In this document: positions 26,342-34,986 of the stretch, piece by piece
Numbering within the stretch: the stretch's first letter is position 1
How the letters are laid out: each line of letters opens with the position of its first letter
Assembly: GCF_003481985.1 (NCBI RefSeq)
Contig: NZ_QUMD01000001.1
Location: forward strand, 310,001-374,000
Source of the DNA: Clostridium sp. OF09-36
GTDB taxonomy: Bacteria > Bacillota > Clostridia > Lachnospirales > Lachnospiraceae
Direction: 5' to 3'
DNA: 64,000 bases
Notes under the pieces: model-generated
Database searches by the model: none
Told to the model about the DNA's origin: nothing
Seen by the model: only the letters and a program-made list of their open reading frames with translations
Position numbers and translations under genes: made by a program

Positions 26342-27250
26342 ATGATCTTGGATACTAGACAACTAGAATATATCATTCAGATCAGCGAAGAACACAGCAT
26401 CACCAAAGCTGCCGAAAAGCTTTTTGTCACGCAGTCTGCCTTAAACCAGCAGCTGCAAAAGCTGGAAAACGAACTCGGCATCGCCCTGTTTGTCCGAAAC
26501 CGCTCCGACTGGCAGCTGACTCCGGCCGGGGAAATCTATGTGCGGACCGCCAGACAGATCCTGAATTTAAAGAAAGATGCCTACAGCCAGATTCAAGATT
26601 TAAAAGAAAGCGGCAGCCGCCGCATCACCCTGGGGCTCATCCCGGAGCGCGGTGTCAACATGTTTACAGCCATCTACCCGGAGTTTCACCGGAAATTTCC
26701 GGACATCCGCATTGAGCCCGTAGAATGTAATGTCCGCACCATGCAGAATCTGATCACACGGGGAGAACTCGATCTGGGCCTCATCACCCTGGTCCAGGCC
26801 CAGAAGGATGCTAACCAGTATTTCCTTATGAAAGAGGAAGAAATCTTTCTGGCCATTCCAACCTCGCACCCACTTGCGCAAAGCGGAAGCAGTGAAGCAG
26901 CCCTTGCGCCCCAGATTAGTCTTTCCCGCTTTGCACAGGATTCCTTCATCCTCATTGCACGCCGCTCTACCATGTATCAACTGGAGGAAGCACTGTTTTC
27001 CCAGGCTAAATTCCAGCCACAGGTGCTCTTTTCCACCAGCAGCAACGTCAGCAAATACCGCATGGTACTGGCCGAGGTAGGGTGCGCACTGCTTCCGGAA
27101 GTATTCGCCAAACCAGATCCAGGAATCCGCTATTTCCGCCTGGAGGAGCGTCCCAGTTGGGAAGTTACCATGTGCTGCAGAAAAGATGCCTACTTAAGCC
27201 ATGCAGAGGAATATTTTCTGGAGTTATGCAAGAAATACTGGGAAACATAA
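26342..27250 (+). CDS. LysR-type transcriptional regulator (6)
   Basis: The 302-aa LysR protein has an HTH at residues 5-63 (KAAEKLFVTQSALNQQLQKL) and an effector domain. The start follows GGAAAGGAAAT. It is divergent from the GlpA-like operon, its likely target. The HTH is close to, but less similar than, the near-identical pair at 10675 and 29035. Confidence 0.93.
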   Translation: MILDTRQLEYIIQISEEHSITKAAEKLFVTQSALNQQLQKLENELGIALFVRNRSDWQLTPAGEIYVRTARQILNLKKDAYSQIQDLKESGSRRITLGLIPERGVNMFTAIYPEFHRKFPDIRIEPVECNVRTMQNLITRGELDLGLITLVQAQKDANQYFLMKEEEIFLAIPTSHPLAQSGSSEAALAPQISLSRFAQDSFILIARRSTMYQLEEALFSQAKFQPQVLFSTSSNVSKYRMVLAEVGCALLPEVFAKPDPGIRYFRLEERPSWEVTMCCRKDAYLSHAEEYFLELCKKYWET

Positions 27251-27311
27251 ATGCAATCTGGTAACTGCCGCAAAATGTCCACCGTCAATCACGATATGCA
27301 CTGAAGCAAAA

Positions 27312-27356
27312 AACGCCAGGTTCCGGCGATTTGCCGGAATCTGGCATTTCTTTTTA
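27312..27356. terminator. Bidirectional terminator between LysR (6) and gudD
   Basis: GCCAGGTTCCGGC pairs with GCCGGAATCTGGC around GATTT, with an A-run on the left and TTTCTTTTT on the right. Confidence 0.8.
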
Positions 27357-27386
27357 TTAAAACTTCTATTGAATGTTTGCGCTTGA

Positions 27387-28727
27387 TTAGCGAACCAGAC
27401 ACGGTTTCTTGTTATCGAAGGTCCAGCCCGGGATTAAGTACTGCATACCAACAGCGTCGTTACGAGCGCCCTTACCGTAGCACTTATCCATGTACAGCTG
27501 ATGAGCCTTCATAACCTGGTCACGGTCAACCTCTACACCAAGACCCGGCTTCTTCGGCAGGTCGATGCAACCGCCAACGATCTGCATCGGCTCTTTGGTC
27601 AGGCGCTCACGGCCCTCCTGCCAGATCCAGTGGGTATCAATACCGTTCATCTTGCCCGGGATTGCAGCTGCACACTGTACAACCATAGCCAGGGAGATAT
27701 CGAAGTGGTTATTGGAATGGCAGCCCCACATCAGACCGAAGTCGTTGCACAGCTGGCCAACACGTACGGAACCTTCCATGGTCCAGAAGTGCGGATCTGC
27801 TAACGGGATATCTACGCTCTGCAGAGCGATTGCGTGGCACATCTGGCGCCAGTCAGTGTTGATCATGTTGGTAGCGGTCGGCATCATGGTTGCTTTTCTG
27901 AACTCAGCCATAACCTCACGGCCGGAGAAACCATCCTCTGCACCACACGGATCCTCACAGTAAGCAAGAACCTTCTTTAAGTCCGGAGCAACTTCCAGAG
28001 CCTCTTTTAAGCTCCAGCAGCCGTTCGGGTCAAGGTCAACACGTGCCTCCGGGAATGCTTCCTTGATTGCAGCTACAGCCTTAACCTCTTCCTTCGGAGC
28101 TAAAACGCCGCCCTTTAACTTGAAGTCTACGAAGCCGTATTTCTCGTTGGTAGCCTTTGCCAGTGCCACGATAGCCTCTGGAGTCAGAGCCTCCTCGTGA
28201 CGCAGACGGTACCAGTCGCAATCTGCATCCGGTTCTTCCTCGTACTCAAGGTCAGTTTTCTTGCGGTCTCCTACATAGAAGAGGTAAGAAAGGAACTGAA
28301 CCTTCTCACGCTGGATGCCGTCGCCCATCAGAGCAGCTGCCGGAACGTTTAAGAACTTACCAAGTAAGTCAAGAAGCGGAGCCTCTACTGCGGTAACTAC
28401 ATGTACGCCTACACGCAGGTCGAAGGTCTGAAGACCACGCTTGTCGTCTTTGATGTTAGCTGCCAGCCAAGCACGGATTTTGTTTAAGGTCTGCTTGTAA
28501 TCGCCGATGCTGCTGCCGATTACGAGATCTTTGATCTGCTCTAATGCTGCAGTGATCTTCTCACCACCAGGAACCTCACCGATACCCTCGTTACCGGTGC
28601 TGTCGGTCAGGATGACGATGTTACGGGTGAAGTACGGAGCGTGTGCGCCGCTTAAGTTCAGCTCCATGCAGTCATGTCCTGCAACCGGGAAAACTTCCAT
28701 CTTTGTGATTGTTGGAATCTGATTCAT
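27387..28727 (-). CDS. gudD: D-glucarate dehydratase
   Basis: The 446-aa protein is of the exact length usual for GudD in the enolase superfamily. The catalytic KxK (FKLKGG near 203), metal-ligand motifs DPNG and CEDP, NMINTDWRQM, the ADPHFWTM loop and the catalytic His region GCHSNNHFD are all present. It dehydrates D-glucarate (and L-idarate) to 5-keto-4-deoxy-D-glucarate. No aldolase or kinase for the next steps is in this window. It has the shared LysR-type promoter (site D) and is divergent from the LysR at 29035. Confidence 0.96.
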   Translation of the reverse strand: MNQIPTITKMEVFPVAGHDCMELNLSGAHAPYFTRNIVILTDSTGNEGIGEVPGGEKITAALEQIKDLVIGSSIGDYKQTLNKIRAWLAANIKDDKRGLQTFDLRVGVHVVTAVEAPLLDLLGKFLNVPAAALMGDGIQREKVQFLSYLFYVGDRKKTDLEYEEEPDADCDWYRLRHEEALTPEAIVALAKATNEKYGFVDFKLKGGVLAPKEEVKAVAAIKEAFPEARVDLDPNGCWSLKEALEVAPDLKKVLAYCEDPCGAEDGFSGREVMAEFRKATMMPTATNMINTDWRQMCHAIALQSVDIPLADPHFWTMEGSVRVGQLCNDFGLMWGCHSNNHFDISLAMVVQCAAAIPGKMNGIDTHWIWQEGRERLTKEPMQIVGGCIDLPKKPGLGVEVDRDQVMKAHQLYMDKCYGKGARNDAVGMQYLIPGWTFDNKKPCLVR

Positions 28728-28790
28728 TGAAATACCCTCCTTAAAATTATATGAAAAATTTATTGAGTTCTTATTTCTCTTGCTGATGTT

Positions 28791-28845
28791 ATCATAGCAC
28801 CTGCAAGCAAATAAGTAAAATTAATAGTTTTTATGTTTCTCTTAA
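28791..28845 (-). promoter_or_regulatory. LysR-controlled promoter of gudD (site D)
   Basis: On the minus strand: box TTAAGAGAAACATAAA (28830-28845), 10 bases, TTTACT (28814-28819), 17 bases, TATGAT (28791-28796). The rest of the intergenic region up to the LysR gene at 29035 shows no gene. Confidence 0.72.
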
Positions 28846-29034
28846 TATTTTTATTTGTTTTATTTCTGCTGCAAACCTGTTATAATCGGTTCATGACAAT
28901 TCTGTGGCCTGACCGCCACATCTGTTTATGGATTCTATTTACAATCGCGGCGTACCGCAGAAAAGCACCGTATTTCAACCTACACTATATATGGAAGAAA
29001 CTCCGGTCCTGCGTATCTGCATGAGGAGGTTTAC

Positions 29035-29955
29035 ATGGATACCAAACAAATTGAATATATCTTAAAGATTGCGGAAGAAAACAACATTACCAAAGCCGCA
29101 GAAAAACTTTTTATCACCCAGTCTGCTTTAAATCAGCAGCTGCTCAAGCTGGAAAAAGAACTGGGCACCCCGTTATTCCACCGTTCCCGCGCCAACTGGC
29201 GCCTGACGGAGGCCGGGGAAATCTACATCGAAGGAGCCAAAACTGCCCTTCAGATCAAAAACACCACCTACAACAAGATTTACGATGTTGTCAGTGCCCG
29301 CAAAGGCCACCTGACCATCGGCCTGACTCCGGGACGCGGCCTGCGCATGTTCACCGCCATTTACCCCGAGCTGCACCGCAACTACCCAAACCTCGATGTA
29401 CGGCCGATCGAAATGCGGGTACGCGCCCAGCAGGAGGCCATCGCAAGGGGAGAGGTCGATGTAGGCCTTATGACCCTCCGGTCCATTGACCGCACGATCG
29501 ATACCTACTACCCTTTAAAAAAGGAAGAGCTGGTACTCATGATTCCGGCAGCCCACCCGCTCGCAGAAAAAGCCGCTGCGCCCGGGGAGCCACTTGCCAC
29601 CATGGACCTGACTGCCCTGCGCTATGAGCCCTTTGTACTGATGGATAAATCCTCCACCCTGCGCTCTGCATGCGACACGCTGTTCGAAAAAGCCGGCTTT
29701 GTTCCCAATATCCTGTTCGAGACCAATAACACCGGCGGCATTGCCGCTATGGTGCAGTCTACCTTGTGCTGCGGTATCATCCCAAGATACTATACCCTCG
29801 GACTGGGCGATGGGGTTGCATGCTTTTCCCTGCCGGAGCGCCCTGCGTGGGAAATCGCCATCTGCTGCCAGAAGCACGGCTACTTAAACTCCGGTGCCAG
29901 AGAATTCATCCGTCTTGCACGGGAATACTGGGAGAACTCCGCACCGCTCTATTAA
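29035..29955 (+). CDS. LysR-type transcriptional regulator (7), gudD-linked
   Basis: The 306-aa LysR protein has an HTH region nearly identical to that of the LysR at 10675 (both read LEKELGTPLFHRSR and NWRLTEAGEIY). It is divergent from gudD and upstream of gntP, both of which carry the shared promoter box. This makes it the best candidate for a sugar-acid regulator, probably responding to glucarate or a related acid. The start follows GAGGAGG. Confidence 0.93.
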   Translation: MDTKQIEYILKIAEENNITKAAEKLFITQSALNQQLLKLEKELGTPLFHRSRANWRLTEAGEIYIEGAKTALQIKNTTYNKIYDVVSARKGHLTIGLTPGRGLRMFTAIYPELHRNYPNLDVRPIEMRVRAQQEAIARGEVDVGLMTLRSIDRTIDTYYPLKKEELVLMIPAAHPLAEKAAAPGEPLATMDLTALRYEPFVLMDKSSTLRSACDTLFEKAGFVPNILFETNNTGGIAAMVQSTLCCGIIPRYYTLGLGDGVACFSLPERPAWEIAICCQKHGYLNSGAREFIRLAREYWENSAPLY

Positions 29956-30009
29956 GCACGTTCCAGACGCCTTGCGAAGCAGTCCAGCTAAGATACACTA
30001 TTAATTTTT

Positions 30010-30064
30010 TTAAGAGATGGCTTAGTACAGTTAATTTTACTTATGTATTAAATTTGGTTATAAT
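30010..30064 (+). promoter_or_regulatory. LysR-controlled promoter of gntP (site E)
   Basis: On the plus strand: box TTAAGAGATGGCTTAG (30010-30025), 10 bases, TTTACT (30036-30041), 17 bases, TATAAT (30059-30064). It is the only member of the set on this strand and has exactly the same spacing. The remainder of 29956-30284 shows only the GTTACTG repeat. Confidence 0.68.
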
Positions 30065-30234
30065 GCCTCTTGTCTTTATTTTATCACTTACCGCAGTTCC
30101 TTTCAACACAAGGTTTGCGGCCGCATCCCCCACTATTTGGTGCGATAAAAGCCCTGGTTCCTAAAACCATGTTTCTGCTGGAAAATTTTTCCTGGTCTTC
30201 TGGAACAGACAGGGACAAAAAAGTGAGCAAACTT

Positions 30235-30264
30235 GTTACTGTTAGGCAACGCCAAAACGGTAAC
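30235..30264. repeat. Dispersed GTTACTG repeat, copy 2
   Basis: GTTACTGTT and GTAAC bound an imperfect inverted repeat just before the gntP ribosome binding site, so it lies within the gntP leader. Confidence 0.45.
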
Positions 30265-30284
30265 AGCACATTACAGAAAGAGGT

Positions 30285-31671
30285 ATGAATATGTCACATG
30301 AAACCCAGATGCTGCTTGGCCTGTTCTTAGGCATCGCGATCATGATCATTCTGGTTATGAAGACCAGAACCCACACTTTCATCGCGCTGCTGCTTGCTGC
30401 ACTGATCACAGGCCTGATCGGCAAAATGTCCCCATCCGATGCGATCACTGCAATTCAGGATGGCTTCGGAAACACTTTAAAAAGTACCGGTATCATCATC
30501 GGCCTCGGCGTTATGATGGGCGGTATCCTCGAGAAAACCGGCGCTGCAGAGCGTATGGCCTTTTCTTTCATCAAAAAGATCGGCAGCGGTAAAGAGGAGC
30601 TTGCCCTTGGTATCACCGGATGGCTGGTATCTATCCCGGTTTTCGCAGATTCCGCGATCGTAATCTTTGCCCCGTTATGTAAGGCAATGTCCCGCGTGAC
30701 CGGTAAATCTGTTATTGCTCTGGCTCTGGCACTTGCCTGCGGTCTGCAGTGTACCCACGTAATGGTTCCGCCGACTCCGGGTCCGTTAACCGCTGCCGGT
30801 ATGATGGGCGTTGACGTTGGCCAGATGATCATCACCGGTGCGCTGATGTCTGTTCCGATCCTCATCGCAGCTCTGCTCTACGCAAACTGGATCGCAAAAA
30901 AATCTACCAGATCCCGCGTGAAGATGGTACTTATGACCGCAAAGAGTTCAAGAAAGAGTACTTAAAGACCATGGATCAGTTAGATGAGATCATGGGTAAC
31001 AAAGAGCTTCCGGGCCTGGGCGAGTCCCTTGCTCCGATCCTGATCCCGCTTGTTCTCATCCTGAGCAAGACCGTATGCGACTTCGTAGGCGTTGACAAAG
31101 AAAGCTTCGTTTACAGCATCATCACCCTGCTTGGTTCCCCGATCGTAGCACTTGCACTCGGAACCACCCTGGCTGTTTACGGCCTTGGCAAAGACATCCC
31201 GAAGGATGAGCTCATGAGCATCATGGGCGACAGCATCAAGGATACCGGTATGATCATGCTGATCACCGGTGCAGGCGGTTCCCTCGGAAATATCATCAAA
31301 GTCAGCGGTATCGGCGATGTACTCGGCGCAACCGTAGTTTCTTGGCCGATCCCAGCTATCCTGATCCCGGTTCTGATCGGTGCCTGATGCGTCTTGCACT
31401 TGGTTCCGCAACCGTAGCGATCACCACCGCAGCCTCCCTGACTGCTCCGCTCATCACCACCCTGGGCTTAAATCCGGTTCTGCTGGCACAGGCTTCCTGT
31501 ATCGGCGCGATCGCATTCAGCTACTTCAACGACAGTGGTTTCTGGGTGTTCAACGGTATGTTCGGTCTGACCGAGATCAAAGACCAGCTTCGCTGTAAGA
31601 CAGCCGTATCCTTCATCATGACAGGTGTCGGTATCGTTGAGCTGCTGATCTTAAATATGATCTGGAAATAA
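30285..31671 (+). CDS. gntP: GntP-family gluconate/sugar-acid permease (two frameshifts)
   Basis: Three consecutive reading frames together encode one 462-aa GntP-type H+ symporter with about 12 membrane segments. Family regions include SIPVFADSAIVIF near 115, MVPPTPGPLTAA near 160 and, at the C-terminus, FSYFNDSGFWVFN. Breaks are at an A7 run (30896-30902), where eight A would restore IYQIPREDG, and at GCCTG (31382-31386), where GCCCTG would restore LMRLALGSATVA. Both are one-base deletions, and I favour sequence error over a pseudogene. Its promoter box links it to gudD and tctCBA. The substrate is likely gluconate or another sugar acid. Confidence 0.88.
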
Positions 31672-31696
31672 AATATTGCTTTATCATGAAACAAAA

Positions 31697-31745
31697 AAGA
31701 ACCTTGCCCGATGGAAATATATCTATCAGGCGAGGTTCTTTTTTG
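31697..31745 (+). terminator. Terminator of gntP
   Basis: AAGAACCTTGCCCGAT pairs with ATCAGGCGAGGTTCTT (a few mismatches), followed by TTTTTT, 26 bases after the stop. Confidence 0.85.
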
Positions 31746-31840
31746 CATCTTGTCATTTTTAATTTTTTAATACGCGGCGCGCACTGCAAAATTTTCCCGT
31801 GCTCCATCCACCTTGAAATACCTTACACTGTGGCGGTATT

Positions 31841-33142
31841 TTAAAGAAATGGCAGTTGACCGTCCTTGATCACCATTTTCAATTCCAGGTCTTCATCCAG
31901 CAGTACGATATCTGCTTTTTTCCCTTCCGAAATAGAACCGTAGGTGTCATACACACCCAGGCACCGGGCCGGGTTGGCTGTTGCGCAGGCCACTGCCGTT
32001 TCCAGCGGGATCTTCATAACCTTCACTACCGTGCGCATGCAGTCCATCAGATTGGTCACGGAACCGGCCAGTGCACCGCCATCCACCAGGGTTGCCCGGT
32101 TTCCGTTCACGCTGACATCCAGGCCGCCCAGCGTGTAAGTACCGTCCGGCATTCCGGTGGCTCGCATGCTGTCACTGATGAGGATCATCCGGTCCGCTCC
32201 CATCATGGCAAAGGTAGCCCGCACCACCGCCGGATGAATGTGTACATTATCACAGATCAGTTCCACCATTACATGCCTGCTGTCTGCCACCGCACCGATG
32301 ACTCCCGGTGCCCGATGGGTAAAGGCCGGCATTGCATTGTACAGATGCACTGCATGGTTTGCCCCGGCCGCAAAGGCTGCCATGGCCGTATCATAATCTG
32401 CATTGGTGTGCGCCAGGGAAATATCCACGGAATCTTTCATTTCCTGAATAAAGGCAACTGCCTCGCTGCTCTCCTCCGGCGCAATGCCAATAAATTTCAC
32501 CAGACCTTCGGATGCTTTCAGGAAACGTTTTGCAATTTCCACGTTGCAGGGAACAATGTTTTTCTCATCCTGCGCACCCTTCTTGACCGGGCTGATGAAC
32601 GGGCCTTCCATATTCAGGCCGAGAAGATCTGCCTCCGGAAATTCCAATTTTCCTTCTGGCATCCCGTCTGCTCCCTGTTCTGCCTTCTGCACACTCTGAC
32701 CTGCTGCCGCATTCGCCGCCCTGTGTTCGTCCTGCGCCCGCTTATAAGCCGCTGCATTCTGCAATATCTGCTCCAGCTCCTCCACCGGCAGCGTCATGGT
32801 AGCCGGAGCAATGGCTGTAACTCCAACAGATGCCTCATACTGTGCAATCTTTTTCAGCGTCTCCGGTGTTCCATCGCAGACATCTGCCCCCACGCATCCA
32901 TGGAAATGCAGGTCAATAAGACCCGGAATGGCGTAAGCGCCTTCCCCGTCCACCACGACCTCTTCCGCTTCTTCATCTTCCGAAGATCCGTTTACTGAAG
33001 GCTCCGTTTCCAGAGCTTCTGCGGCAGTCTGTGTCTTCTTCCCATCTGCACGCACCTCTGTAATCCGGTCTCCCAGAACCACGATTTCGCCAGGTACAAA
33101 TTTCTGTTCTTCTGTGTAAATCTTTACATTTTTAATGATCAT
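31841..33142 (-). CDS. nagA: N-acetylglucosamine-6-phosphate deacetylase
   Basis: The 433-aa amidohydrolase has metal motif HFH (79-81), the EGPF motif (179-182) that supplies a metal-ligand Glu, and the conserved HLYNAM and SDSMRATG segments. It removes acetate from GlcNAc-6-phosphate, feeding NagB, which is divergent next door. It is about 50 residues longer than usual because of two low-complexity inserts: an acidic stretch (about 36-62) and an Ala/Gln/Glu-rich one (about 135-168). Both lie at likely surface loops. Confidence 0.94.
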   Translation of the reverse strand: MIIKNVKIYTEEQKFVPGEIVVLGDRITEVRADGKKTQTAAEALETEPSVNGSSEDEEAEEVVVDGEGAYAIPGLIDLHFHGCVGADVCDGTPETLKKIAQYEASVGVTAIAPATMTLPVEELEQILQNAAAYKRAQDEHRAANAAAGQSVQKAEQGADGMPEGKLEFPEADLLGLNMEGPFISPVKKGAQDEKNIVPCNVEIAKRFLKASEGLVKFIGIAPEESSEAVAFIQEMKDSVDISLAHTNADYDTAMAAFAAGANHAVHLYNAMPAFTHRAPGVIGAVADSRHVMVELICDNVHIHPAVVRATFAMMGADRMILISDSMRATGMPDGTYTLGGLDVSVNGNRATLVDGGALAGSVTNLMDCMRTVVKVMKIPLETAVACATANPARCLGVYDTYGSISEGKKADIVLLDEDLELKMVIKDGQLPFL

Positions 33143-33220
33143 GCGTATGCACCCCCTATGGGCGTAGTATAGTTGACTCTGCGCAGAATTACAATAGTTT
33201 TTGCTGAACTGTTTTTTCTA

Positions 33221-33248
33221 TTGTATTTCCGCAAAAAACCGATATACT
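33221..33248 (+). promoter_or_regulatory. Promoter of nagB
   Basis: TTGTAT (33221-33226), 16 bases, TATACT (33243-33248), about 48 bases before the chosen start. Confidence 0.5.
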
Positions 33249-33295
33249 TAAGGTGGAAGGGGTATTTTATAATGAATAAGGGGGTATTACTTACT

Positions 33296-34027
33296 ATGAA
33301 CATCTGCAAAGCAAAAAACTATCAGGACATGAGCCGCAAAGCGGCCAACATCATCTCCGCACAGGTTATCATGAAACCTCACTGTGTATTAGGTCTGGCC
33401 ACCGGTTCTTCCCCGACCGGCACCTACAAACAGCTTATCGAGTGGTACAACAAGGGCGATCTGGATTTTGCCCGGGTTAGCAGTATCAATCTGGACGAGT
33501 ACAAAGGCTTAAGTCCGGAAAACCCGCAAAGCTACCGCTATTTTATGAACACCAACCTGTTCGACCATGTCAACATTGATAAAACCCGCACATTCGTGCC
33601 TAACGGTCTGGAACCGGACCCGGAAAAAGCCTGCGCGGCATATGAAGAAATCATCCGTCAGTCCGGCGGCATAGACTTACAGCTTCTCGGACTTGGCCGC
33701 AACGGCCACATCGGTTTCAACGAACCGGCAGACTCCTTCGCCCGCGAAACCCACTGCGTCAACCTGACCGAAAGCACCATTGATGCCAACAAGCGCTTCT
33801 TCGAGTCTGAAGATGATGTTCCGAGACAGGCCTACACCATGGGCATCGGAAGCATCATGAAGGCCAGGAAGATTCTGGTGGTAGTCAGCGGCGAAGACAA
33901 AGCCGATGCATTAAAAGCCACCATCTGCGGACCTATCACTCCGCAGGTACCGGCATCCATTCTGCAGCTGCATAATGATGTCACGATTGTGGCAGATGAA
34001 TCGGCCTTAAGTAAAATGGAGATCTAA
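33296..34027 (+). CDS. nagB: Glucosamine-6-phosphate deaminase
   Basis: The 243-aa protein carries LGLATGSSPTGTYK (phosphate loop), SINLDEYKGL (catalytic Asp), GLGRNGHIGFNEP (catalytic His and Glu) and the final SALSKM. It converts glucosamine-6-phosphate to fructose-6-phosphate and ammonia. I start at the ATG at 33296, which matches the length of Gram-positive NagB. An in-frame ATG at 33272 is the alternative. It is divergent from nagA. Confidence 0.94.
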   Translation: MNICKAKNYQDMSRKAANIISAQVIMKPHCVLGLATGSSPTGTYKQLIEWYNKGDLDFARVSSINLDEYKGLSPENPQSYRYFMNTNLFDHVNIDKTRTFVPNGLEPDPEKACAAYEEIIRQSGGIDLQLLGLGRNGHIGFNEPADSFARETHCVNLTESTIDANKRFFESEDDVPRQAYTMGIGSIMKARKILVVVSGEDKADALKATICGPITPQVPASILQLHNDVTIVADESALSKMEI

Positions 34028-34032
34028 ATCAA

Positions 34033-34088
34033 ATATGGGATGAAGTCCACTGTGATACATGATCGCAGCTGAACCTCATCCCATATGT
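34033..34088 (+). terminator. Terminator of nagB
   Basis: ATATGGGATGA pairs with TCATCCCATAT around a long loop with a secondary stem, followed by GTTATTTTT. Confidence 0.7.
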
Positions 34089-34116
34089 TATTTTTCATTT
34101 AAATAAGATTACCAGT

Positions 34117-34868
34117 TTAATCTGCTTTCCTGATTCCCAGAATCTTCTCGGCCCGCTCCACTTCTTCCTTCGTCGGAGCCGGTACACCTTCCAGCGTGTA
34201 CGGAATTCCCAGATTCTGCCACTTGAACAGTCCCAGACTGTGATACGGCAGGATTTCTACCTTTTTCACGGTCTTTAATTCATCAAGCATACCTCGCATA
34301 GCCTTAAGATCATCTTCCTGGTCGGTGAGCCAGGTACCAGCACATGGCGGATCCACATATCTTTTCCGGTGTCGGAAAGATACCTTGCCAGATCCAGAAT
34401 GTTGTCATTCGCAACACCTGTCAGTTCTTTATGGCGCACGCCATCCATCTCTTTAAAATCCAGCATGACCAGATCCGTCAGTTCCATTAATTTCCGGAAC
34501 TTACCGAAGAACGGCTCTTCCCTGGTAAACGGATTTCCTGCCGTATCCAGTGTCGTGTGAATGCCTTTTGCCTTCGCCAGCTTAAAAAATTCCAGCAGAA
34601 AGTCGATCTGCAAAAGCGGTTCTCCGCCGCTCACGGTAATACCGCCGTTATTTTTCCAGTACGTACGGTAGCGGTACACCCGGTTGAACAGATCCTTTGC
34701 GGTCCATTCTTCGCCGCCGGACATACTCCAGGTCTCCGGGTTATGGCAGTAACGGCAGCGCATTCTGCAGCCCTGCAAAAATACCACGGTGCGGACACCC
34801 GGTCCGTCTACCAGACCAAAGGTCTCCAGGGAATGCACATGACCCACAAGTGCTTTGTTCTCTTCCAT
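34117..34868 (-). CDS. pflA: Pyruvate formate-lyase activating enzyme (frameshifted)
   Basis: The radical-SAM protein has the CxxxCxxC cluster motif in CRMRCRYCHNPETW, then GGITVSGGEPLLQ. It installs the glycyl radical on PflB, encoded just upstream. The frame breaks near 34330: the minus strand reads CCTGGCTCACC where CCTGGGCTCACC restores VPGLTDQEDDLKAM. One added G gives the expected 250 aa. The start at 34868 follows GGAGGAG and matches the family. It is probably an intact gene with a base missing from the sequence. Confidence 0.92.
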
Positions 34869-34920
34869 GAACTCTCCTCCTGTATTGTTTCTATGATTAT
34901 AGTATCTCCCGAAAAGTAAA

Positions 34921-34966
34921 AACACTCCGGTATAAGGAAATTTTCGTTCCCCCCGGAGTGTTTTTT
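34921..34966 (-). terminator. Terminator between pflB and pflA
   Basis: AACACTCCGG pairs with CCGGAGTGTT, with T-runs in both directions. It would reduce pflA expression relative to pflB. Confidence 0.75.
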
Positions 34967-34986
34967 ATCAGACTTCCGTCCGTAAA

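Noticed and set aside
32484..32998. Long plus-strand frames opposite nagA, and similar frames opposite tct, malQ and MATE
   Set aside because: They mirror the codon bias of the real genes on the other strand and have no start signals or family features.
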